Shown here: piece after piece, positions 9,536 to 18,787 of the stretch | How the letters are laid out: each line of letters begins with the position of its first letter | Position numbering within the stretch: the stretch's first letter is position 1 | Origin: Isotricha intestinalis | Lineage: Eukaryota > Ciliophora > Litostomatea > Vestibuliferida > Isotrichidae | Assembly: GCA_023807065.1 (NCBI GenBank) | Contig: JAJJLU010000357.1 | Span: forward strand, 1-64,000 | Length of the DNA stretch: 64,000 bases | Direction of reading: 5' to 3' | Notes under the pieces: model-generated | What the model was told of the DNA's origin: nothing | What the model saw: only the letters and a program-made list of their open reading frames with translations | The model's database searches: none | Translations under genes and position numbers: made by a program

Positions 9536-10240
9536 ATGTGGAATGTATTACATTTAAATAGGATATGTCATATACAAGATAAAATTAGAGAACAAAGACT
9601 TCATTTAGAAAGAGTAATTACAATGAAACCTGTAATTGATGTTGAAGAACCAATAACTCCATCTTTTTTAAAAACAAGATTAGCAAAAAAAGAAATGGAA
9701 GAAGAAAAATTATCTAAAATAGAATATGAAAATAGATTAATGTTTCGAAAAATATTAGAAACAAATATTCATCCAGGACAATATAATTTAAATGTTTTAG
9801 CACCTGAAATTTATCCTGCATTTAAAAAAAAAAAAAACTTTCGTTATTCAGATTTAAAAAGACAATATGATATAAATAAATCAAATTTTGATTTATATTC
9901 AAGAATTTCTACATTGAAACCAACATATGATAATAGAAATATAGTAAGAGATGCAATTAGAAATTATAAATTTAGAGAAAATATAAGTAAAAGTAAAAAT
10001 ATTCAAAATCCTTATTTAAATTTTGATTCTCCTGAAGAATTTAGAAGAAAATTAGAAATTCAAATGATGAATTCTTTAATGGAAAGAAAAAGACCAAAAT
10101 CTTCTTTTCCAACAACAAATCCTAATGAGAAAAATAATAATAAAACAACAGCAGCTTCAACAAAATATCAAAATAATACAACTTCAAATAATAATAATAT
10201 GAAAGTTACTCAAACAGGACAATCAAATAATAATAATTAA
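9536..10240 (+). CDS. CFAP97D-like (hemingway family) ciliary protein
   Basis: A 234-residue protein. The core matches the CFAP97D1/hemingway pattern: a Pro-Val-Ile-Asp segment, then KLSKIEYENRLMFRKI (residues 60-76), then a second helix NFDLYSRISTLKPTYDNR (about 120-138). In the animal protein these elements have the same order and spacing (KIEYEN, then LKRL with a Lys-Pro-x-Tyr-Asp). Family members act in axoneme assembly of motile cilia. The C-terminal tail is Asn/Thr-rich and low in complexity. The gene starts only 45 bp after the Aurora stop codon. The call rests on motif memory rather than a search. Confidence 0.7.
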   Translation: MWNVLHLNRICHIQDKIREQRLHLERVITMKPVIDVEEPITPSFLKTRLAKKEMEEEKLSKIEYENRLMFRKILETNIHPGQYNLNVLAPEIYPAFKKKKNFRYSDLKRQYDINKSNFDLYSRISTLKPTYDNRNIVRDAIRNYKFRENISKSKNIQNPYLNFDSPEEFRRKLEIQMMNSLMERKRPKSSFPTTNPNEKNNNKTTAASTKYQNNTTSNNNNMKVTQTGQSNNNN

Positions 10241-10324
10241 AAAAAAGAAAACAATTAATTCAAAAAAATTTAAATATTTTTTATGGTTAAATATTTTTTT
10301 TTATAAACATTTTAATTATTTAAA

Positions 10325-10966
10325 TTATTTAGTATCTAAAACAATAGTATTTTTCCCAAATAATTTCATAAAATCATCATAATTTAATCCAACTTTTAAT
10401 TCATATTCACCTCCACCTAAAAAGAAATATTGAGGATAAATTTCATATAAACTAATAGGAAAAATAATTTTTAAATCGGTACATTTCATTAAATAAGGTC
10501 CAATAGCATTAAAAGTAAAACCAGTCATTTTAAAAGCAACATCTCCTTTAGCTTCTCTAAAATGAAAATGTTTATTTGCTAATTTTAAATCATATTTTTG
10601 ATTAATATAATTTTTTAAAGTCGTTGCAATTTTAACTGCATTATATTTACTTACATATTGAACAACAACTAAATAATATTGTTGATACAATTCATTATTA
10701 ATTGAAGAATCAAAAACTGTATTTTCTAATATTATACTTTTACAAATAATATCTTTTGAATGAGCATTTAATATTTCTCTTCTTCTATCTAAACTTAATT
10801 CATAATAATTTGAAGGACATTCTACTATTCTAAATGAATATGTTTTATTCTTTAAAAAATATTCTGTTAATCTTGCTTTTTGATAATCTAAATTTATTCT
10901 ATGTTGAAGCTTTAATTCTGGAGTATTTGTTATAGGAGCATCTGAAGTTTCTTCATTTTCTGTCAT
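10325..10966 (-). CDS. YbaK/ProX-type aminoacyl-tRNA deacylase-like protein
   Basis: A 213-residue single-domain protein. The C-terminal half shows the YbaK fold signature: KMTGFTFNAIGPYLMK, a hydrophobic strand ending FPISLYEI, then YFFLGGGEYELKVGLNY. In bacteria this domain hydrolyses mischarged aminoacyl-tRNAs in trans. The conserved lysine position (FHFREAKGDVAFK) is visible near residue 130. The N-terminus is unlike bacterial forms and resembles stand-alone eukaryotic relatives, whose substrate is not settled. The gene is convergent with the CFAP97D-like gene, 84 bp apart. Confidence 0.8.
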   Translation of the reverse strand: MTENEETSDAPITNTPELKLQHRINLDYQKARLTEYFLKNKTYSFRIVECPSNYYELSLDRRREILNAHSKDIICKSIILENTVFDSSINNELYQQYYLVVVQYVSKYNAVKIATTLKNYINQKYDLKLANKHFHFREAKGDVAFKMTGFTFNAIGPYLMKCTDLKIIFPISLYEIYPQYFFLGGGEYELKVGLNYDDFMKLFGKNTIVLDTK

Positions 10967-11153
10967 TGATATTTAAATATTTAATTAAATAAATAATTAT
11001 TTTTAAAAAATATTTATTTTTTATACTTTTAACAAAAAATTCTTTAATCAATATTATATATATCTTAAACTAATATTTCATTATTTATATCTATTATTAT
11101 TAATTTTGTTTTTTAAAAAAAATTATTTAAATTTATAATATAATTTTTGAAAT

Positions 11154-12617
11154 TTATTTATCATTATTCTCATTAAAATTTCCAAATTTTTCCATCATCT
11201 CTAAAAATTCCTGATAATTAATTTCTCCATCTTTATCCAAATCATATTTCTTAATATAATTTTCCGCAATTTTTTCATTATTCAAATGTAAAACACTTAC
11301 AATATTCTTCTTTGAAATTTTACCACTTTTATCTTTATCAAACATATTAAAAGTTTCTAATAGAGTTTTTTTATTCATAATTTGTTTATCACTTAAAGAA
11401 GCAGATAAAAATTCAGTATAATCAATAATTCCATTATTATCAGTATCAATGCTTTTAAAAATACTTTCAATTTCATTTTCAGTATTAGGAATATTTAATT
11501 TTTTAATTGCGTTTTTCATTTCTATAAAACTAATTTTCCCATCATGATCAACATCAATATTTTCAAAAATATTTTTTAAATTTTTCGTTTCTTCTTCAGT
11601 TAATCTAGAAGCAATAAAAGAGTAAATTGCTTTTTTTATTTTATGCATTAATCTATATCTTTTAAAACTTTCTAAATTAATATTACTTAAATAACCTTTT
11701 GAATTAGGAGCACAATTTTTCACCCATTCATGTTCTAAAACTTCTTGAGCACTTAGTCTATTATTTTCATCGCATATCATTTTCTTAATTAAATCTTTGG
11801 CTTCTTTAGAAATATTTTTCCATTCTTTATCAGGAAAATCAAATTTTTTTTTCTTTATTTTATTAAATATTTCTTCATCATTCATTCCATTAAAAGGAGG
11901 TTCTCCACTTAATAAAAAATACAAGATTACTCCAGCTGACCAAATATCACATTTTTCATTATAATTTCCCTCAATTACTTCTGGACTTATAAAATATATA
12001 TTTCCTACTAATTTTTTCATCCTTATTTTTTTTTCATCATTTTTTTTGTCTTGATTAAAAGTATTAAATGAATAAATCATACTTAATTCAAAACTAATTA
12101 ATTTTAATTCTGAATCATCTTCTTTCGTTAAAAATAATATATTATCAGTTTTTAAATTTCTATGACAAATTCCACAAGAATGAATATATGATATTCCAAG
12201 CATCATTTTCTTAAAAATATTAGCAGCTTCTTTTTCAGTAAATATTATCCCTTCTTCAATTTTACAAATTAATCTTTCATCTAATTCTCCTCCAACACAA
12301 TATTCTAAAATTAAATAAATATAATCTTCTTCTTCATAAACTTCATATAATTTAATTATATTAGGATGATCACAATGTGAAAGTACTTTTATTTCATTAT
12401 CAAATTTATCTCTATTTTCAATTTGTCTTTTTGATATTTTTTTACAAACTCTTATATCATTTGTTTCTTTATTGTTTACAGTATATATTTCACTATATGT
12501 ACTTTTTCCAAGTTGCTCTATTTTTTCATATTTATTATTTATTTGGTCTTTGGTATTAAATATAAAAGTTCTTTTGTTAAATATAAAATTTTCTTCTTCT
12601 TTTTTATTCTCATCCAT
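11154..12617 (-). CDS. CDPK-like protein with degenerate kinase domain and four EF hands
   Basis: The 487-residue architecture is that of calcium-dependent protein kinases: kinase domain (about 28-300), junction (about 315-345) and four EF hands starting at residues 355 (DVDHDGKISFIE), 391 (DTDNNGIIDYTE), 427 (DKDKSGKISKKN) and 459 (DLDKDGEINYQE). The kinase catalytic residues are altered. The Gly loop is LGKSTYSEIY, the HRD motif is His-Arg-Asn (Asn154) and DFG is Ser-Phe-Glu (175-177), although the ATP-binding Lys (59/60) remains. I read both substitutions directly from the DNA. It probably acts as a calcium-responsive scaffold or pseudokinase. The third EF hand has Asn at position 12, which may weaken binding. 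There is no N-terminal Met-Gly myristoylation motif. Confidence 0.9.
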   Translation of the reverse strand: MDENKKEEENFIFNKRTFIFNTKDQINNKYEKIEQLGKSTYSEIYTVNNKETNDIRVCKKISKRQIENRDKFDNEIKVLSHCDHPNIIKLYEVYEEEDYIYLILEYCVGGELDERLICKIEEGIIFTEKEAANIFKKMMLGISYIHSCGICHRNLKTDNILFLTKEDDSELKLISFELSMIYSFNTFNQDKKNDEKKIRMKKLVGNIYFISPEVIEGNYNEKCDIWSAGVILYFLLSGEPPFNGMNDEEIFNKIKKKKFDFPDKEWKNISKEAKDLIKKMICDENNRLSAQEVLEHEWVKNCAPNSKGYLSNINLESFKRYRLMHKIKKAIYSFIASRLTEEETKNLKNIFENIDVDHDGKISFIEMKNAIKKLNIPNTENEIESIFKSIDTDNNGIIDYTEFLSASLSDKQIMNKKTLLETFNMFDKDKSGKISKKNIVSVLHLNNEKIAENYIKKYDLDKDGEINYQEFLEMMEKFGNFNENNDK

Positions 12618-12818
12618 TTTTATATTTTTATGGTTTTTTTATATTTTAAATCTTTACTTATTTATATAATATAAATATTATATATAAAATTAATTTATGA
12701 AAAACAATTATATATCAACTATTATTATTAATTGCTCAATATTATTGAATATTTTAATATTGAAAATAAAAATCAAAAAAAATATAAATTAAAATAATAA
12801 TCAAAATCAATTACAAAA

Positions 12819-14345
12819 ATGAGAAAACCTCTTTTCATCCTTTTTCTTATTTTTATTTCTTTATCACAATGCCAAAAAGAAATTACAGTAACATACAATG
12901 AATACGATAACACAATAACAATGAACAACAAGACTTATCTTCTCTTAGATACCACAGAATTCCAATCTCCAGTAACCGAATTAGTCGAAGACAAAAGTTT
13001 ATCAAAAAGAGAATTAATAATAAACTTTTTCTTAACTCTACTTCTCCTTTTTTCAGCAGGAGCAATGTCAGGATTAACTGTAGGATTTATGTCAATAGAC
13101 ACATTAATATTAGAATTAAAATTAAATAATGGAACAGAAGAAGAAAAATATTATTCTCAAAAAATATTAAACATAACAAATAATCATCATTGGTTATTAG
13201 TAACATTACTATTATGTAATAGTTTCTGTGCAGAAGCAATGCCAATAATATTACATAAATTAGTAGGTGAAGCAATGGCGATTATACTTAGTGTTACTTT
13301 ATTATTATTTTTTGGAGAAATCATTCCTACTGCTTTATGTACTGGACCAAATCAAATGAAAATTGCATCTTATTTAAGTCCTTTAACTTATGCTTTAATG
13401 ATTATTACTTATCCTATTTCTTATCCTATTGCTTTATTAATGGATTCTCTGATTGGTAAACAAAGCAAAAGTCGATTTTGTAACAGTGATTTAAAAGAAT
13501 TAATTAAATTACATACTTTAGATTCTTTAAATAATAATCAATTAAGTTATGATGATAATAATAATAATAATGGTTGTAATAGTGTTAATGAAAATTATTT
13601 AGAATCATCTATTGAAGGATTTAAAAATGATATTGGATTAAGTAAAGAACAAGTTCAAGTTATGATTTCTACATTAGATGATAAAAACCAAAAAATTAAT
13701 AAAGTTATTATTCCTATTAGAAATACAGAAATGATTTCTGATGAAATGTTAATTAATAATTTCACTTTAAATGATTTAATGAATAAAGGTTATAGTAGAT
13801 TACCCGTTTATAAAGGAAATGATAGGAAAAAAATTTTAGGTGTTCTTAGATTAAAACAATTAATTGGAATAGATAAAAATAATAATAAAAAAATAAAAGA
13901 TTTAAAATTAACTTTAATTCCTCCTTTAATAATTTCTTCTGAAGTCACAGCAGTAGAATTATTAAATGAATTAAAAAAAAGTACAAATCATATTGCATTC
14001 GTGGCTAAAAATTTTAAAGATAATAGAAGTATATATCATTGTAGAATTGAAAAAGGAAAAATTGATAAAAATATTTTAAATGCTGAAATTATTGGAATTG
14101 TAACTTTAGAAGATGTACTTGGAAAATTATTTAATATTTCTAATTTAGATTTTGAAAGAGAAAATAATAAAAAATTCTTTAAATCTAATTCTTTATTTGA
14201 TAATTTAACCACTAGAAATAATAGTAGAACAACAAATAATTCTTTAAATGAATTATTCAGCAGAAGTAGAAGTTCTGCAAATACTTATGTTAATATTGAT
14301 GAAATTTCCCCTGATAATTCTTATAAATTAATGGAAGAAAATTGA
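12819..14345 (+). CDS. CNNM/CorC-family transporter-like protein (DUF21 plus CBS pair)
   Basis: A 508-residue protein. A signal-peptide-like N-terminus (LFILFLIFISLSQC) is followed by a DUF21 membrane domain (about 65-225). This has several hydrophobic segments and the family motifs FSAGAMSGLTVGFMSID and FGEIIPTALCTGP. A CBS pair follows, with GYSRLPVYKG and a later EIIGIVTLEDVLGKLF. The family (animal CNNM, yeast Mam3, bacterial CorC) handles magnesium or related divalent cations at plasma or vacuolar membranes. An Asn-rich insertion lies between the membrane domain and the CBS pair, and a low-complexity Ser/Asn tail ends the protein. The assignment is firm; the transported ion is inferred. 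Confidence 0.9.
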   Translation: MRKPLFILFLIFISLSQCQKEITVTYNEYDNTITMNNKTYLLLDTTEFQSPVTELVEDKSLSKRELIINFFLTLLLLFSAGAMSGLTVGFMSIDTLILELKLNNGTEEEKYYSQKILNITNNHHWLLVTLLLCNSFCAEAMPIILHKLVGEAMAIILSVTLLLFFGEIIPTALCTGPNQMKIASYLSPLTYALMIITYPISYPIALLMDSLIGKQSKSRFCNSDLKELIKLHTLDSLNNNQLSYDDNNNNNGCNSVNENYLESSIEGFKNDIGLSKEQVQVMISTLDDKNQKINKVIIPIRNTEMISDEMLINNFTLNDLMNKGYSRLPVYKGNDRKKILGVLRLKQLIGIDKNNNKKIKDLKLTLIPPLIISSEVTAVELLNELKKSTNHIAFVAKNFKDNRSIYHCRIEKGKIDKNILNAEIIGIVTLEDVLGKLFNISNLDFERENNKKFFKSNSLFDNLTTRNNSRTTNNSLNELFSRSRSSANTYVNIDEISPDNSYKLMEEN

Positions 14346-14453
14346 TTTTTAATAAATAAACTTATTTAAAAGAGGATTAATAAATTTAAAGAATTTAAAT
14401 TTATCTTAAATTTTTTTATTATAAAAAATATAAATTTTTTAAATTTTCTTTTA

Positions 14454-16055
14454 ATGGGAAATACAAATGTATTTAGGAATAATTCAAGTAATTTTATAGA
14501 GCAATTAAAAATAGATTTAAAATCCCAAACAAAAATATTAGGAATTTATATAAATCCAAATGAATTTCCAACAAGTGGATTAATAGTAGTATCTTCAATA
14601 TCAATTTTATCATATAATCCAATATATGGTTCATTAAATACTTCATATACATTTAAAAGAAATGTTCTTTACACAGATTATAATAGAAAAAGTAAAGAAG
14701 GTTCTCTTTTATCAATAATAACAGATGATATGAAATGTTATTTTATTTCCACTGAAAACTTAACAGTAAATAGAACAATAAATATATTAACAATAAGTAA
14801 TTTAAGAATAAGTGATAATAGTAAAATTTCTTGTATTAATTTTCATTTAAATGATGCATTATTAATTGGATGTTCAGATGGAAGTGTAATTAAATGTAAA
14901 TTGAATGATGAACCTGTTAATTTATTATATGAAATAAAAGGAAATAAATTTATAACTCCAGAAGACGAATTTGCTTCAATTAAAAATGTTTATTCTTCAG
15001 ATGTAGATAATCCAACAGAAATAATAGAAGATGAAGAAGATAATAATAATTATAATATGTCATTTAATTACAATATAAAAAATAGATATATTCAAGATAT
15101 GTTAATAAGTGATAAATACAAAGTATTATTTTGTATTCAAAAAATAAATAATGGATATTCAAATGTTTTATTATTTAATTTAAGAACAAATTCATTTATG
15201 TATATTTTTTGTAAAGTAAATGGAATAATAAGATGTAGTTCATTAGATGAAAGAAACGATCAATTATTAATAGTAAATTTCAATATAGAATCAAAAAAAA
15301 CAATATTAGAATTTTGGAAATTTAATGATTCTTCATGTCCAATAACAACTTATGAAATATCGTCTCTTTTAAATTATCCTTTTACAATAAGTTCAATTTC
15401 CTTTACAAAAATACCAGATATATTTTATGGAAGATGTTCAATTAATGGAAAATTACAAGGTGATGTTTTAATTTTCGGTTCTAGTAAAGGAGATATTATA
15501 ATAGGAAATATTTGTAATATTAAAGAAATGAATAATAAAATTGGATTTGAACATTTAATGACTTATAAATTACAAAATAAAAAAGAAAATGAAAGTGAAA
15601 ATATTTCTAGTCAATTTGAAATTTCTTATATTTCTTATGATTTAAATTTTGACTTAGTTTATTTTGGTGATGTTAGTAGTAATTGTAGATTTATTGAAAA
15701 AGTTTTGCAAATTGGAAAAAAAGAAAATATAGATAATAATTTACCTTTTTTTTCATTTGATGATGATGATATAATTTATAAACAATTATCAGATGAAAAT
15801 TGTGATTTTGTTCCTAAATTAAATTATGATTTACCTATTATTAGTATTAATCATGATGTAATTAAAGATAGAAGTATAATATTATATGATAAAGGAAGAA
15901 AATTTGATATTAAAAAATATAATAATAATGTTTTAGTTTCTAATGAAGAAAATGAAGAAAATAATAATTCTGATAATGAAATTTCTTCTGATTTTGAAGA
16001 TTTAGATGGAGATAATGAAAATGAAAAAAATAAAAAAATTGAAATTAAATATTAA
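14454..16055 (+). CDS. Hypothetical protein, possible beta-propeller
   Basis: A 533-residue protein beginning MGNTNVFRNN. Glycine at position 2 could permit N-myristoylation, but position 6 is Val, so this is weak. The body is a run of short hydrophobic strands separated by polar turns, with WD40-like phrases such as LLIGCSDGSVIKCKL and LIFGSSKGDIIIGN, suggesting a divergent seven-bladed propeller. The C-terminus is acidic and Asn-rich. No enzyme motif or membrane segment is visible. It lies 108 bp after the CNNM-like gene and 115 bp before a kinase gene. Confidence 0.6.
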   Translation: MGNTNVFRNNSSNFIEQLKIDLKSQTKILGIYINPNEFPTSGLIVVSSISILSYNPIYGSLNTSYTFKRNVLYTDYNRKSKEGSLLSIITDDMKCYFISTENLTVNRTINILTISNLRISDNSKISCINFHLNDALLIGCSDGSVIKCKLNDEPVNLLYEIKGNKFITPEDEFASIKNVYSSDVDNPTEIIEDEEDNNNYNMSFNYNIKNRYIQDMLISDKYKVLFCIQKINNGYSNVLLFNLRTNSFMYIFCKVNGIIRCSSLDERNDQLLIVNFNIESKKTILEFWKFNDSSCPITTYEISSLLNYPFTISSISFTKIPDIFYGRCSINGKLQGDVLIFGSSKGDIIIGNICNIKEMNNKIGFEHLMTYKLQNKKENESENISSQFEISYISYDLNFDLVYFGDVSSNCRFIEKVLQIGKKENIDNNLPFFSFDDDDIIYKQLSDENCDFVPKLNYDLPIISINHDVIKDRSIILYDKGRKFDIKKYNNNVLVSNEENEENNNSDNEISSDFEDLDGDNENEKNKKIEIKY

Positions 16056-16170
16056 ATTATTTATATATTAAATTATTTATATTTAATAATTTCTTTTTTT
16101 ATTTATTTTTTTTTAATTAAAATAGATTAAATAATATATTTATTTAATATTATAAAATTAAATTAAATCA

Positions 16171-18438
16171 ATGTCTCAATTTATAAATCATATTTCTCAA
16201 TCTTTTATTAATGATTTTGAAAATAGAATGTATATTTCTCATTATTATGAAAGTGCTGTTAATTTTTTTATAAATTTAGAATTTAATTTCTTATCTAATG
16301 AAACTGATTATATATATTTACCGGTTTTTCAATCTTATTGTGATTTGCCTTATCTTTTTTCAAAAAGATTTTTTTTTCTACTTTCAAATAATAAAGAAAC
16401 ATTATATAAAGATATTTATATTAAAAATAGAAGTTTAATGTTTTATGGAAATATTGAAGATAAAATTAAATTTTTATTTGATTTTCTTTCCTTTGAAAAT
16501 GAACTTATAAGTAAAAAAGATATTAAAATATTTCTAAATAATATTATTTTAGATTTATCTTCAAATTTTGAAAATGATGAAAAAGTAATTGAAGCATATA
16601 TAAATTATATTTTTAATTTTTCTCAAAACAAAGATTATATAAACAATGAAGATTTTAAAAATATATTAATAAACCATGATAGTGGTTTATATTATATATT
16701 TTTCTTATATTTTTATCATTATAAAAAGTTTAATTTTGATATTTTAAATTTTCTCAGTAATTTCATAAATAAACAACAAAAAAAAAATAATCAATTAACT
16801 CCAACAAAAAGTAATTTAGATTCAACAACAATAACAAATAGTGATTTCCAAATTGAATTAAATGATTTATCAAATTCAAAACAATACAACAATACATTTA
16901 AAAGAATAAGTCCATTAAGAAAAAAAAGTGCTTTTAAAACAAAGAAAGAAATAACTATATGTAAAAAAATAGAAGAAAACTTTGGTAACATTCTTGGGAA
17001 TATTTTTTTGAAACATAAAAAAAATTCAATAATGAATTCAAAAGAAGAATTAGAAAAAATATTAAAAAATAATATAGAAGAACCAATAAGTTCAGATAAT
17101 GATTCATTAGATGAATTAAATGAATTTGAGAATGAAATAGTTCAAATAAAAACAAATTCTCTTCAGAATTCAGAAGATAAAGTAGAATTAGTTATAGAAA
17201 GTTTAAATAATAGTCCTCAAATAAATTCAAAAAATAAAATTAAAAGACAAAATTCATTTACAAGTAATAATTCTAAAAGTATTTATACTGATTTTAATGA
17301 ATATGAATGTATTCTTGTTTCTTTTGATGATAATAAACAAATTTATTTTTATTATTATATTTTACTTCAAAGTTGTTTGTTTTTATTCACCAATAAAAAA
17401 ATTATTTTTATTCCTTTTAAAAGATTATTTTTAAACGAACAATATAATGTTAAAATAAAAAACAATGAATTTCATACAATTGAATTTACTTCAATTATAA
17501 CTGAGTTTTCTTTTATTTTTTACTTTGATGAAAAATTTAAAATTACTTTATTCAATCATAACTATTCAACAAAGCATAATAATACATTATTAGAAAGTAA
17601 ATATGAAATATATAAAGATAAAAAAATAGGAAAAGGAACATTTAGTAAAGTATACTTATGTAAACAATACAAAAATAATCAAATATATTGTATAAAAGAA
17701 ATAAATAGGGATTTTAATAATGAAACTCCATATATATTTAATAAAAAAATCCTAAATAAAGAAATAGATATAAGTGAACATATTTTAAAAAAAATAAATA
17801 ATTCATCAATAATTCATTGTGAAGATATATTTGAAACAAAAGATAAAGTATATATAATATTTACATATTATAATCAAGGAAATTTATTAGATTTTTTCCA
17901 AGAAGTATATCCTCAATTTAAAATAAATAATGAGAAAATATTTTTGATAGATAAAATAATAAAACAATTAATATCAACATTTAATTATTTAGAAAAATTT
18001 GGTATAACTCACAGAGATTTAAAACCAGAAAATATTTTAGTTACATATACTTCAAAAACAAATGTTAATATTCATTTAATAGATTTTGGTTTTGCAGATA
18101 TAGGATTATATAATCAACAAATGGATGCATGTATAGGAACTTTAGTTTTCACAGCTCCAGAAATAATTTTAAATAATCATTATTTTAGAAATGTTGATAC
18201 TTGGTCAATTGGAATTTTAATTTTTTATTTATTATTTGATTTCCTTCCTTTTGATATTGTTAATGATGAAGATGATTTAAATTCTGTTAAACAAAAAATT
18301 TTAAATAATAATTTTCATTTCCCTTATAATCATTTCAATAAAAATGAATATGATATTAAAATTAGGAAATTTATTCTTAAATGTTTAGACAAAGATAAGA
18401 ATAAAAGACCAAGAATTTCTGAGATTAAGTATAAGTAA
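16171..18438 (+). CDS. Serine/threonine kinase with helical and PH-like N-terminal regions
   Basis: A 755-residue protein. Residues 1-210 are mostly helical and of unknown family. A Ser/Asn-rich linker and a PH-like beta-rich segment (about 375-460, around FKRLFLNEQYNVKI) precede a CAMK-like kinase domain (about 475-755). Kinase motifs are GKGTFSKVYL, YCIKEI, HRDLKPENIL, DFGFAD and GTLVFTAPEI, all consistent with activity. The protein stops at RPRISEIKYK, so the last helix of the kinase C-lobe, usually containing a His-Pro-Trp-like motif, is missing or very short. I could not find a convincing downstream exon. Substrate unknown. Confidence 0.82.
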   Translation: MSQFINHISQSFINDFENRMYISHYYESAVNFFINLEFNFLSNETDYIYLPVFQSYCDLPYLFSKRFFFLLSNNKETLYKDIYIKNRSLMFYGNIEDKIKFLFDFLSFENELISKKDIKIFLNNIILDLSSNFENDEKVIEAYINYIFNFSQNKDYINNEDFKNILINHDSGLYYIFFLYFYHYKKFNFDILNFLSNFINKQQKKNNQLTPTKSNLDSTTITNSDFQIELNDLSNSKQYNNTFKRISPLRKKSAFKTKKEITICKKIEENFGNILGNIFLKHKKNSIMNSKEELEKILKNNIEEPISSDNDSLDELNEFENEIVQIKTNSLQNSEDKVELVIESLNNSPQINSKNKIKRQNSFTSNNSKSIYTDFNEYECILVSFDDNKQIYFYYYILLQSCLFLFTNKKIIFIPFKRLFLNEQYNVKIKNNEFHTIEFTSIITEFSFIFYFDEKFKITLFNHNYSTKHNNTLLESKYEIYKDKKIGKGTFSKVYLCKQYKNNQIYCIKEINRDFNNETPYIFNKKILNKEIDISEHILKKINNSSIIHCEDIFETKDKVYIIFTYYNQGNLLDFFQEVYPQFKINNEKIFLIDKIIKQLISTFNYLEKFGITHRDLKPENILVTYTSKTNVNIHLIDFGFADIGLYNQQMDACIGTLVFTAPEIILNNHYFRNVDTWSIGILIFYLLFDFLPFDIVNDEDDLNSVKQKILNNNFHFPYNHFNKNEYDIKIRKFILKCLDKDKNKRPRISEIKYK

Positions 18439-18787
18439 TAATTATTCTTAATTTTTGTAAATTTATTTCAATTTATTTTTTATTATTATTTGGTTAAGGG
18501 ATCTCAATTATTTTTTTAATTTAGGTTAGTATGTAAATTTAATATATTTATGAAAGCAATGATTTTTATTTTCAATTGTATATTTATCTATTAAATGTTA
18601 CATATTTTAAGTATAATTTGAAAAAAAGGCATTTTAAATTGTATATAAAAAATAAAATATTGAAAGATATTAATTTTTATACAACATATACTTTAATATA
18701 TAATTGTTATGTCTAGAATAAAAATAAATTTTATTTTAAAATTTAATCATTTTTATTTTTAAATTTTAAAAAATAACATTTAAAAAG
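18439..18787. other. Intergenic, nothing recognised
   Basis: A 349-bp spacer between the convergent kinase and IFT74 genes. It is AT-rich without a reading frame, tRNA-like fold or repeat that I can support. Confidence 0.5.

Noticed and set aside
18429..18535. Intron with a second exon completing the kinase at 16171
   Set aside because: A GT...AG pair can be drawn, but the joined reading gives no recognisable kinase C-terminus and stops soon after.
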